Part shown: positions 37,567 to 49,197 of the stretch, one piece after another | How the letters are laid out: the number at the start of each line of letters is the position of its first letter | How positions within the stretch are numbered: position 1 is the first letter of the stretch | Assembly: GCA_000149265.1 (NCBI GenBank) | Contig: CH001986.1 | Span: forward strand, 204,278-268,277 | Direction of reading: 5' to 3' | Source of the DNA: Ciona savignyi | Taxonomy: Eukaryota > Chordata > Ascidiacea > Phlebobranchia > Cionidae | DNA length: 64,000 nt | Made by a program: the position numbers and the translations under genes | Notes under the pieces: model-generated | The model's database searches: none | Told to the model about the DNA's origin: nothing | Seen by the model: only the letters and a program-made list of their open reading frames with translations

Positions 37567-40500
37567 TTAAATATCACATGTGCTTCTCTTGCTACCAACA
37601 TCGCTGCTTTGCCAAACCGCGTGAACACGTTGCCAGAATTTGCGAGCAAGTCTGTATTCCACGATTCCAGGGCCTGAGAGGTCTATGCAAATAAATTATA
37701 TTTATTTTATAGGACTCTTGTTTACAAGGTGCCGAAGCTATACTTACAGAACCCATCTTTGCAATATGGAATGGTGCAGCCATCCGCAGTTACAATGCTT
37801 GCATAATGATGCGAATTATCGCATTGAACAGAAAGTGCAAAGCAGGGTGTTTGTATAGGAATAACGCCGTACTGTTTCTGCCTAGAGTACAAAAAAAGTT
37901 AACTTAAGTTTAAAACACGTTTAAAAATAACAACCAAGCTCGGAAAGAAGGCCGCCAAACTTGGTGGATTTGGAAGATCCATCGGGTAAATTCGCAAATG
38001 AAGTCGGAACGAAGCTGTTTCATGTTCGGTTTGACCGGCAGAGCTGGACACGTAACTGTAGGAATAAGAATGTACAAATTAGTTAAATTGATTTTTATCG
38101 CAAACTCGCCACCGCACCATTCATAGGACATATGTCGAAGACAGGATTATTGCAGAGAGGATGATTGCAACATGTAGACCTCTTGCAAGTCACTGTTGTG
38201 AAATTCTGGAATTGATAACCAACTGGCAAGCAAGATGTTGCATTGCATTGATCAGCAGCAACACATGTTGCAATGGCTCCTGGTTGTGGTCCACCGGTAC
38301 CTGCACATTTTGTACAGTTAAATTAAATTTGACGTTCTATCAACAATTTATAGCCTACCATCAGTAGCAGTGCCATAGTATGTTGCGCAAATTTCACCCG
38401 GTCCACATTGTATAGACTTAAGACTCGCGTTGTTTCCTCTTAATGCCACACCGTTATAGCACGTTTGACCATAAACCTTTGGAAAGACAGGCTTGTTGCA
38501 GAGAGACTGATTGCACCATGTAGACCTCTCACAGGTCACTGTGGTGAAATTCTGAAATTGATAACCAACTGGCAAGCAAGATGTTGCATTGCATTGGTCA
38601 GCAGCTACACACGTTGAAATGGCTCCTGTTTTGGGTCCACCGGTACCTGTACATTTTGCAGATTAAAGTTTAAAATATTTGTGGCGTTCTATCAACAATG
38701 TGTAGCCTACCATCAGTAGCAGTGCCATAGAATGTTGCGCAAATTTCACCAGGTCCACATTGTACAGAGGGAAGAGTCGCGTTGCTTCCTGTTAACGCCA
38801 CACCGTTATAGCACGTTTGACCATAAACATTTGGAAAGACAGGTTTGTTGCAGAGAGACTGATTGCAGCATGTAGACCTCTCACAAGTGGCTGTCGTGAA
38901 ATTTTGAAATTGATAACCAACTGGCAAGCAAGATGTTGCATTGCATTGATCAGCAGCAACACACGTTGCAATGGCTCCTGTTTCGGGTCCACCGGTACCT
39001 GTACATTTTGTAGATAAAAGATTAAAATATTTGTGACGTTCTATCAACAATTTGTACTCTACCATCGGTAGCAGTGCCATAGAATGTTGCGCAAATTTCA
39101 CCAGGTCCACATTGTACAGAGGGAAGAGTCGTGTTGCGTCCACTTAATGCCACACCATTATAGCACGTTTGACCATAAACCTTTGGAAAGACAGGTTTGT
39201 TGCAGAGGGACTGATTGCAACATGTAGACCTCTCGCAAGTGACGGTCGTGAAATTTTGAAATTGATAACCAACTGGCAAGCAAGATGTTGCATTACACTT
39301 ATCAGCAGCAACACACGTTGCAATGGCTCCTGTTTCGGGTCCAGCGGTACCTGCAAATTTTGTAGATAAAAGCTTAAAATATTTGTGGCGTTTTATCAAC
39401 AATTTGTAGCCTACCATCAGTAGCAGTGCCAAAGTATGTTGCGCAAATTTCACCAGGTCCACATTGTACAGAGGGAAGAGTCGCGTTGCTTCCACTTAAT
39501 GCAACACCGTTATAGCACGTTTGACCATAAACCTTTGGAAAGACAGGCTTGTTGCAGAGAGACTGATTGCAGCATGTAGACCTCTCACAAGTGACAGTCG
39601 TGAAATTCTGGAATTGGTAACCAACTGGCAAGCAAGACGTTGCATTGCATTGATCAGAAGCAACACACGTTGAAATGGCACATGTTTCGGGTCCACCGGT
39701 ACCTGCACATTTTGTAGATTAAACTTTAAAATATTTGTGGCGTTCTATCAACAATTTGTAGCCTACCATCAGTATGCAGTGCCATAGTATGTTGCGCAAA
39801 TTTCACCAGGTCCACATTGTACAGAGGGAAGAACCGCGTTGTTTTCACTTAATGCCACACCGTTATAGCATGTTTGACTAAAAACCTTTGGAAAGACAGG
39901 TTTGTTGCAGAGGGACTGATTGCAACATGTAGACCGCTCGCAAGTCACTGTCGTGAAATTCTGAAATTGATAACCAACTGGCAAGCAAGATGTTGCACTG
40001 CATTGATCAGCAGCAACACACGTTGCAATGGCTCCTGTTTTGGGTCCAGCGGTACCTGCACATTTTGCAGATTAAAGCTTAAAATATTTGTGACATTCTA
40101 TCAACAATTTGTAGCCTACCATCAGTAGCAGTGCCATAGTATGTTGCGCAAATTTCACCAGGTCCACATTGAACAGAGGGAAGAGTCGCGTTGCTTCCAC
40201 TTAATGCGACACCGTTATAGCACGTTTGACCATAAACCTTTGGAAAGACAGGTTTGTTGCAGAGGGACTGATTGCAACATGTATGACCTCTCGCAAGTCA
40301 CTGTCGTGAAATTCTGAAATTGATAACCAACTGGCAAGCAAGATGTTGCATTGCATTGATCAGCAGCAACACACGTTGCAATGGCAGCTGCTTCGGGTCC
40401 ACCGATACCTGTACATTTTGTAGATTAACGTTTAAAATATTTGTGGCGTGCTATCAACAATTTGTAGCCTACCATCAGTAGCAGTGCCATAGAATGTTGC

Positions 40501-43500
40501 GCAAATTTCACCAGGTCCACATTGTACAGAGGGAAGAACCGCGTTGTTTTCACTTAACGCCACACCGTTATAGCATGTTTGACTAAAAACCTTTGGAAAG
40601 ACAGGTTTGTTGCAGAGGGACTGATTGCAACATGTAGACCGCTCGCAAGTCACTGTCGTGAAATTCTGAAATTGATAACCAACTGGCAAGCAAGATGTTG
40701 CACTGCATTGATCAGCAGCAACACACGTTGCAATGGCTCCTGTTTTGGGTCCAGCGGTACCTGCAAATTTTGTAGATAAACACTTAAAATATTTGTGGCA
40801 TTCTATCAACAATTTGTAGCCTACCATCGGTAGCAGTGCCATAGAATGTTGCGCAAATTTCACCAGGTCCACATTGTACAGAGGGAAGAACCGCGTTGTT
40901 TTCACTTAACGCCACACCGTTATAGCATGTTTGACTAAAAACCTTTGGAAAGACAGGTTTGTTGCAGAGGGACTGATTGCAACATGTAGACCGCTCGCAA
41001 GTCACTGTCGTGAAATTCTGAAATTGATAACCAACTGGCAAGCAAGATGTTGCACTGCATTGATCAGCAGCAACACACGTTGCAATGGCTCCTGTTTTGG
41101 GTCCAGCGGTACCTGCAAATTTTGTAGATAAACACTTAAAATATTTGTGGCATTCTATCAACAATTTGTAGCCTACCATCGGTAGCAGTGCCATAGAATG
41201 TTGCGCAAATTTCACCAGGTCCACATTGTACAGAGGGAAGGACCGCGTTGCTTCCACTTAATGCGACACCGTTATAGCACGTTTGACCATAAACCTTTGG
41301 AAAGACAGGCTTGTTGCAGAGAGACTGATTGCAGCATGTAGACCTCTCACAAGTGACAGTCGTGAAATTCTGGAATTGGTAACCAACTGGCAAGCAAAAC
41401 GTTGCATTGCATTGATCAGAAGCAACACACGTTGAAATGGCACATGTTTCGGGTCCAACTGTACCTGCAACTTTTGTGGATAAACGCTTAAAATATTTGT
41501 GGCGTTCTATCAACAATGTGTATCCTACCATCGGTAGCAGTGCCATAGAATGTTGCACAAATTTCACCAGGTCCACATTGTACAGAGGGAAGAGTCGTGT
41601 TGCTTCCACTTAATGCCACACCGTTATAGCACGTTTGACTATAAACCTTTGTAAAAACAGGTTTGTTGCAGAGGGACTGATTGCAGCATGTAGACCTCTC
41701 ACAACTGACGGTCGTGAAATTCTGAAATTGATAACCAACTGGCAAGCAAGATGTTGCATTACATTGATCAGCAGCAACACATGTTGCAATGGCTCCTGGT
41801 TGTGGTCCACCAGTACCTGCACAATTTTGTACAGTTAAATTAAATTTTACGATCTATAAACAAATTGTAGCCTACCATAGGTAATAGTGCCATAATACGT
41901 AGCGCAAATTTCACCCGGTCCACATTCTATGGATTGAAGGCCAGCGTTGCTTCCAGTTGATGCTACACCGTAATAACACGACTGACCAATCTTTACAAAA
42001 AGTTATTATGCTTTACAAACTTTTATACCACTGATTTCTTTAAAATTTTACACAATTAAAATGAAAGATGTATTTACAGGAATCGATGAATCACTGTTGC
42101 CGAAAGCAGTAACATGCAGGTCAAGTATGTTGCTCCCTTTGGTTTCGACTGCAGTGAACACATTTAGAACGCTAATCTGCTTATTAGGTTTGCAGCCACT
42201 TCCATGTTTATACCCTTCAGTAAGTAATTCCTCGTTCAAGCGAATGGACGCAATTCCCTGTAAATTTGGATTATTAGTGGTTTTAATAAATACAGAGATG
42301 CTATTTTAGTTGTTTCATAAAAAAAATACAGTTTTCCCATCCGGTAAGGCAACATACCTAAAACAGTACAATGTATGGATATTAGAAAGAATATAAATGT
42401 AACAAAATCCCTTTCACATTAGGACTCAATTGGCTCTTTTAATTAAAAAATAAAGAACGAGGCAATTTAAAAAGTCTAAGGTTAAGGTACCGCATTAGCT
42501 ACGTTGTTTTTGCACGGATGATATTACGAATTAAACATATTTTATAGTTTGCTTAATTTTTACCCCTTGTCAGATTTGGGGTAGTTGGTCCTTTCCTTCC
42601 CCAGAATACACCCGGCTTTTAGTTTTGTTTTCTCTAAATGTTAAAATAACTTGATATTGGTAAGAATATTTACCTCTTTTATTTTAAAAGATATTGTGCT
42701 TAAAACAGAACTTGGGTTTTCAACGGAACAAGAAATATAGACGACCGCTTCGTCTGATCCTTGTGGAAGTTGGTAAGATAGTGTTATCGATCCGTTTGAC
42801 GGAAATGAAAATTTAGAGTAGTAAGTCGCCCCAGTTGATACTTGGACTGATACTGCAGAATTGTCCTAAAAAATAAAGAGATCCAATCAACATAGCAGTG
42901 AGGTGTACGACTGGATGATTATGGATAACATACCGGTATCGCTGCCGTAGCCAGACAGCTGTCTTGTAGGAGTCGTTTTTTTAGTGAGTCTAAAAGTCCG
43001 AAATTGGACAGAACGTACACATATCTGCTGGGTGGGTAGTTAGCGATCTGTTGTAGCTCAGTCGCATCGACGGCGTTCCCGATTCCAATAGCGAAAACTG
43101 TTATGCCAGCATCCCTCGCCTTAAAAACAAACATTTTGTAATTCTGATTTTTACCTGTATATATTTCTCATTGCCTTACAGCATTTGATGGTAGCAAAAC
43201 TGAGTCTCCACTTTTTCCGTCGGTCAATACGATCAAAATTCTCGGGATGCCTTCCGTTGCTCGCCGTGCGCCATTTTTTACAATAAATCCATTGTTGATA
43301 ACATCAGTTATTGCACCTCCCGTTGTAGTTCCCCCTGTTACGGATGCGGAAAAGTTGAAGAAAATATAACAGAAAATATTTAGTATATTACCGCGCGGAT
43401 ACTTGGTTCTCCGAATAACACCCGAAAGCGCAGCCACGTTGTTGTGTTGATGAAAATGACTTAATATTTTGGATTTTGTTTCGTAAACTGAAAATCCGAC

Positions 43501-44927
43501 TTGAACCTTGTGTGGACCAATGTCGAGAGTACTTATTAGGTCTTCCAAAAATGTAAGGGTGGTACGAAAGTTGGAAGTTCCGACACTGCCGCTTCCATCG
43601 ATAAGAAACCACAAGTCCAGTTTTTTGAAAGTACATACTGAAAATAAACATAAATTAAACACAAAGAAGCAAAAAATACTTGCAAACTTGATAGACATAA
43701 TTTCGCTTAGGCTACCTTACCTGTAATCTTTTCATATTTTGAAACAATCTCAATGAAATCTGTTGCATTTCCGCCTGGATGGTACACGGTGTTCCACCAA
43801 GTAGCTTGCTGTGCCAGCGTTGTCGGTAAAGCATTTGAACCGAATGTCTTTTGGATGAATATACGAGCGGCAAACGCAGAGTGTAGTGGTATGCTGAGAT
43901 TTTTATTTTAAAACTTTTGATTAAAAATGAAATAAAGCATCAGGCTATTCCAAAACTCTTAATATTGCATTACTATACTAGCTATGTAGTCTGTTCATAA
44001 ATAATATAACAAATTAAACATAGTTTATATTTGCTTAATTTACCCGTAATTAAATTTGGTGAAGTTGGTATTTTCTTGGCCCAGAGTACACCCGGCATTA
44101 GCCACGAGATTTTGAACCGCAGGGGAAAGAGTTTGAAGCGAAGTTTGTATTGCTGTCGGAATCTATACACCAATATTGACAGGTTATTACTATAATATTT
44201 TCAACTAATTTGAAAATATTTGCACGGCATCTCAACCCTAAGTACCTATGGGCACGTACCGACAAAAAGTACCAACAAAAAATTTTGAGGTTCATGTCAA
44301 AAATGTTATCTATTATTTAAAACGACTATTTCGAGTTAAAACAATAAATCTACCACAGCACGCACCTTCCAAATTCCACCTGTTAAAGCGGAACTGTTGT
44401 TCCCGAAGTTTGACTCTACTACCGCAATTCTTTTCATCAGATTAAAGTCATTTTTCAAACCGGGCACCGATTCTAGTTTTTGGAGTGTACCTGTAACCAC
44501 TTTTTCGCCAAAGGCCCCTGGAACTAATGTTCGGTCCACTCCTTTACTTCTTGCCACGTTACTGCGGTGATATAATGCTTTGTTAGTACTCTTGCTTTAA
44601 TAGTTAAGGATAGATGTGTTTCTACTCTGGCCACTAAGAAAATTCTCATCTCGTTCCCCCTTGGTCCAGATGACAAAGATATTTAAATGTGTTAAATAAC
44701 ATAAAATATTTTTTTTAAGTTTTTGTTTAGCATTATGTTGCACTATTGTCCAAGAAAACAACTAACAAGCGTGTAGCACGTTTAAATTTCTAAACATTTG
44801 GCAAATAGTTCAACGCGTTACTCTAACGATTTGACCGCCGCGAGATTACTTACATAAATTGATGTCCGTTTGCCATTTGTGCAACTGCCAGTGTCGAAAT
44901 CAACATGATGAATATATCCATTTTCAT
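37567..44927 (-). CDS. Gene B: secreted vWA protein with eleven tandem Ly6/uPAR domains
   Basis: Paralogue of gene A, 24 exons. Transcript order: 44854-44927, 44366-44561, 44044-44162, 43721-43893, 43392-43637, 43180-43334, 42934-43119, 42674-42865, 42078-42257, 41876-41990, then ten tandem exons 41529-41816, 41177-41464, 40825-41112, 40473-40760, 40120-40408, 39767-40055, 39415-39702, 39063-39350, 38711-38998, 38359-38646, then 38118-38300, 37935-38055, 37748-37881, 37567-37682. The first ATG gives MKMDIF and a signal peptide. The lysozyme-like region (VVESNFG..GGIW), vWA with intact MIDAS (DGSGS, GGTTTG, LTDG), beta-rich segment and C-terminal tail all match gene A exon for exon. Disregarding two inserted bases the product would be about 1,690 residues; as written, exons 15 and 16 break the frame. 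The exon ending at 37935 uses a weak GTTGTT donor. Confidence 0.82.
39767..40055 (-). pseudogene. Second frame-broken Ly6 exon unit (exon 16 of gene B)
   Basis: 289 nt, with an extra T on the + strand at about 39775 (AGTATGCAG against AGTAGCAG). Coding runs normally up to ICATYYGTA, then reads TAC TGA at the exon end. It directly follows exon 15, which has a similar GTA-T-G insertion. Two +1 changes do not restore frame. Skipping both exons would. Confidence 0.8.
40120..40408 (-). pseudogene. Frame-broken Ly6 exon unit (exon 15 of gene B)
   Basis: 289 nt instead of 288. Relative to its sister units it has one extra T on the + strand at about 40284 (GTATGACC against GTAGACC). On the coding strand this shifts the frame just before the CCNQSLCN motif and leads to a stop after about 24 codons. 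Splice sites are intact. Either a dead exon, an exon that can be skipped (both ends phase 1), or a sequence error. Confidence 0.8.
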
Positions 44928-45933
44928 GGTTAATCGGGTCTAGTAATTAAAAAATGTTAGTCTTTAATCAGTATGTTCGATTTTATCACAACTATTTTAT
45001 ACTAAATATTTTTATCTCGAAACGCAACATTTCTCAGTTTCCTTAATTTGTGGACCTCAATCTGGGGTTATCTATTTGCCCAAGTTTACGAGTGTTTGGC
45101 GGTTTATATACCCATTCTGCAAAATTGAATGTCAGTTAGTACGTAACAGTTGCTTTTGTTCCCATTGAACTTCCTTGGAAATGTCTTATAAATTAACACC
45201 TTGGACGAGAGTAATTTAGGAGGTCCCACCATTTTAAAAATCTATGAATACTTAAATCGCACAAACTACTGATTAGCAATTGGTGGGATATACGGACGAG
45301 TCAACAAAAAAGTTGTAATTTATAGTACTTTTTATTAAGCTTCGTGGTATATTGGATCTCCGTCGTTATATATAAAACGCAATTGATCTAGCGACTTCAG
45401 ATTCTTTAAATAAACAAGACATGTAGATGAACCTAAATCCATTACCAGCACGATGAAACGTTACTGAAGCGTAACGAGCAATTTATAAGCCTGTTAAAAG
45501 GTATTTTCGTTTCACTATATATTTTAAAGTACAAACTGTTTGTTGTACGAATTTGAAAATTTATCTAAATTTAAAGTAACGAAACACAAGATTTTATATT
45601 TTACCAATCTTGATTTGTATTCAGACAGATTTAAATATAAAAACGGTGTTGAATTTTTCTTTATTTAGCCGTTCGGAGCGGCTGAGTAAAGCTGTAAAGT
45701 ATAATATATACGCTCCTATCTGTACGGCTTTAAAGCACAAGTAATATTTACGGGCGTGGGCGCAAATACGGCATTCACTGTTCTTTAAATGTTTTTCTTT
45801 AATTTTCCGCAATGGAGAACGAGATAATCCCCGCTAAAAACGTTTTATATTAACGTTAGTTACACACCAATCCGTGTTGCAATAACAAGCGAAAATGATG
45901 TAGGTATCAAAAATTGCCGCGTGCTATTTGGTT
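44928..45933. other. Upstream flank of gene B, no gene seen
   Basis: Presumed promoter region of gene B on the minus strand. AT-rich, with no clear motif beyond scattered TATA-like runs. Confidence 0.4.
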
Positions 45934-46122
45934 CAGGCCCGGTGCTAGGAACCGCGGGGCCCAATTAGAAATGTAATGGCGGGCCCCCTACTCTTCATAG
46001 CAAAATTTATGGGTTATACATCATAAAATACATACCAGTACATACAAACTACAAAATAGACATTTAATACTTGCTATAAAACAAATTAAAGGTAATGTGG
46101 GTGCTTATTTACGATATATTGT

Positions 46123-46182
46123 TTTACTTCCAAACATACATAATATATATATATATATATATTATGTATGTTTGGAAGTAAA
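46123..46182. repeat. Long palindrome with (TA)n centre inside the MITE
   Basis: Arms of 22 nt (TTTACTTCCAAACATACATA plus two bases) are perfect inverted copies around an AT-repeat loop. It could extrude as a cruciform. Confidence 0.85.
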
Positions 46183-46202
46183 CATATACTTCTCTAAGCA
46201 AA

Positions 46203-46249
46203 TATAATATTATATATATATATATATATATATTATGTATATATATACA

Positions 46250-46287
<38 letters not shown>
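46203..46287. repeat. (TA)n microsatellite inside the MITE
   Basis: Two long TA runs split by short interruptions. Confidence 0.9.
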
Positions 46288-46291
<4 letters not shown>

Positions 46292-46532
46292 TAGCAACCA
46301 TATTCATTATGACGTAACAGACAGACACAGAAATATAAATTTGACTTAGTTACGATGCATAACAAATTGACATTAAGAGAAAGAATATTATTTCACTTTT
46401 TATTTTACCATTCAGTAGTATTTTAAACCTAGTAATACAGAAAGACCACCGCTAGCGCGGGGCCCCTTCAAGGTGCGGGGCCCAATTTGATCTAATCGGT
46501 CAAATCGGCCTAAAACCGGCCCTGATTTGGTT

Positions 46533-49197
46533 GCATCATTTGGAAGGGTAGACTGTTGTTTAACCCGCTGGTTTTGGTGTATTAAACAAAAACTGAAGGA
46601 CTCTCTCTCTGTGTCGTATTTAACGCGCTGCTGTAGTAATCAGAATATGGGCACGAGGTATCCTGGAGATTCCCCGTGTGAAACGACTCAATAGCTCGGG
46701 AAACGCGAACACAAGGACATTCTTTGTTTTGGTCACCGGCGCTAAACATGTGAGATCAAATGTACCTTACATACTACGGTATACGCAACATAAAATAATT
46801 GCGAAATTGTTTAATATCAAAGGGCAGAATATAAATGCAAAAACTAACCTTATACTCTTTTGGCAATCATGCGTTGAAAATTTACTCGTTGCCGGAGCAA
46901 CCTTGGTAAATAACCTATCATTACAGGCATCCTATAAAATCTCAGGTTTATACGTTATTACTGCCAAGAACTATTTGGGAGTTTCCTCGGTTAAAAATAT
47001 GCTACAAAATCCAAAAATTATGTGCAATTTTTATATATTTCCAGTCAAATAAAGCAAAGGTATGAAAGGGGAATTATCTACGAGGTTGTGATGTCACAAT
47101 CTGAAGCGTCGGTGGGGCTGCTTAAATATCTTAGATTCCAGCTAGCGATAAACAATAAGGGTGAAATGAATGTTGCGGGGGTGGTGTATCATGTGGCCCA
47201 TTTCTGACGATCACCAGTCTTAGTGTAACTTTGGGACTTTCCTATCATTTTTGTACTCCATTGTTAAAATTTGGGAGTGCTTCTTTAATTTTATACTAGA
47301 GATTAGTATGTTTTATTTATTTGTTATTTTGTACCCGGATAAACTTGTTTTAATCAATGAGACTGTTTTTTTTAAATAAATTGATTCATGAATCCATTAA
47401 AATGTAAAATACCGCCAATATCCACATGATATCAACCGTACCTGTTTTTCCTTATTACCGTTATGCCAAATGCTATCATTTTGGAACTATCCGGCCATAG
47501 AGAGTCTCGCCCGTTTCTATGGGGTTTGTTTTCTATATGCATTTTATGAAAACCAACCAAGAAATAAAGTAATAAGGGCGGTTTTTTTGTTGATTCAAAG
47601 TGTTAGTTTAACGAGTTTTAATGTATAAAATGGCGTTTTCATTCCACTCAACTTATTTTGAGGTGCACGCAAATACGTCACAAACTGGTTTTATGTACCC
47701 CCATATCGTTTCCCCATTTGTTTAAACACAGCCTCAGCAGAAAAGAAGCACAAGAGTAACGTCATCCCTCGCTTGTATTGCGTCATTGGCCCGGGAAAGT
47801 CACGCCATGCCGCAAAAGCGCTGAGCGTGGTGTCACCGCACGGTTCGTTACTCCTCGTTGACTTCCATCGCCCACCCGGTATGATAAGTATTACAAACCT
47901 ATATACGTAAAAATCGTATAAACCTTCATTGTTTTTTTCATTGTATTATTCCTTATAGTGACACATAATATGTGGCACAGTCCCACCCAATATTTAAGCC
48001 CAATCTTTCTATGCGTTGCGCATTGTCCTTTACTTCTATTCCTTGAAGGCAAAGTTGTATATCGATTACGTGGTCGTGAGCATGTAATATGCCCTGTTAA
48101 TTGTGCATAAAAGAGAAAGGCGTAAATAAACAATGGTGTCGTTTCATTTTTTTTCATATCGGTCTACGCTTTACGGATAACTCCGTTTCCAATTTGCCAT
48201 CCGGCAGAAGTTTTGATTGTGCTTTATTGTACACTATTTTATTAATGTCGTTTAATAATATAAATTCAGTAGGTTAGGCAGCTTACAAATTATATAACTT
48301 TTTGAATGAAAATATTTGTTCTGTCATATGTTCTGTTTATTCCCAACTACATTGCCACGAAATGAATAAAAAAGCGATATCAATTATTTCCTCTATGATT
48401 ACCAGTCTATCCTGGCCGTTTAATAATGCAAATTAGCCTACAGCATTTTGTAAACGTGATAGAATGAAATTTGTCTTGTTTGTTAAATTAACAAGGTTAA
48501 GTTCAAGCCACAAGTGCAGTGTAACATTGTAATTCGACGTACCGATGTACTGTGTGTAAAGCTTTTATTACTTTCTCAGTCATTCAAGCGTTTTAAATTT
48601 CAACACATCCGGAAGCTACCTCGAAAACACCCATGATTACACACACCCTATACGAAATCTTCAGTCTAATTTAAAATTAGTTTGTAATGAGAATTAGAAA
48701 CAATTCGTGTGTTGACAATGATATGCTTTAATTTTAAATTTAAATTTAGCTTAGCTGTTTTATTGTAATAGCATAGCTTATGTTATGTAGTCTTATACGG
48801 CATTTAAAAAAATTGTTTATGTAACTGTATACCCTGCGCCGGAACATGTTTGTTGTTTCAGGTTTTATATCTTTATTTTGCGCTCTCTAAAATAGCTATT
48901 AAACTGAAGAGGATTGTAAAGTTTGTTTTAAACGAAACGAATTGTTAAGATTTATTTCGCAGCCGCACATCGCCTGACAACAGCACGTGCGCAATGTATG
49001 AGTAAGTGACGTTATTGGCATCTGATGAACACGAGAATTGGTTGTACAGGTATAGGACAGTAGGTCGGCCATGTATGTACTATCTAATCAGACTACAACA
49101 ATGCATTGCAATTATGTATGTTTCTTTAAATCATTTTTTAAACCTATAAATACTGAAAACAAGTTAATTTGGAGTATCACTAGATCTTTGGTGTGAT
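46533..49197. other. Mostly non-coding; weak + strand exon candidates
   Basis: A 124-codon + frame at 46678-47052 has no recognisable motif or splice context. A GC-richer segment at 47732-47878 reads as an open exon (listed separately). Otherwise nothing supported. Confidence 0.4.
47732..47878 (+). CDS. Candidate internal coding exon, product not recognised
   Basis: Acceptor AAACACAG and donor G|GTATGA enclose 147 nt open in one frame (2+144+1), reading SAEKKHKSNVIPRLYCVIGP and on to LLLVDFHRPP. A possible partner, 48963-49001, has acceptor TTTCGCAG, donor A|GTAAGT and the matching phase, but a further joined exon would stop quickly. Coding potential is suggested by an even mix of residues and higher GC than the flanks. 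Chance openness is not excluded. Confidence 0.25.

Larger units (their letters stand above)
38359..41816 (-). repeat. Tandem array of ten 352-bp Ly6 exon units within gene B
   Basis: Each unit is one 288-nt exon (289 in two units) plus a 64-nt intron (58 before the final, non-array exon). The exon holds the second half of one Ly6/uPAR domain (CVAADQCNATSC..CERSTCCNQSLCN) and the first half of the next (QTCYNGV..QCGPGEICATFYGTATDG). Every boundary is phase 1, so units can be added or skipped without shifting frame. The units at 40825 and 40473 appear identical in coding sequence, and 41177 and 39415 share the same Cys-changing variant, showing recent unequal exchange. Confidence 0.92.
45934..46524. 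mobile_element. Non-autonomous hAT-type DNA transposon (MITE), 591 bp
   Basis: Perfect 8-bp target duplication ATTTGGTT at 45926-45933 and 46525-46532. The terminal inverted repeat is CAGGCCCGGT at the left and ACCGGCCCTG at the right, and sub-terminal GGGGCCC blocks occur at both ends. An 8-bp duplication with CAGG ends is the hAT signature. No transposase frame; the interior is filled with (TA)n and a palindrome. Confidence 0.9.

Noticed and set aside
38161-41838. Repeated + strand frames of about 66 codons across the Ly6 array
   Set aside because: Antisense shadows of the minus-strand exons; they cross the introns and lack splice logic.
46678-47052. 124-codon + strand frame
   Set aside because: No motif, no splice or start context, and composition like the surrounding AT-rich DNA.
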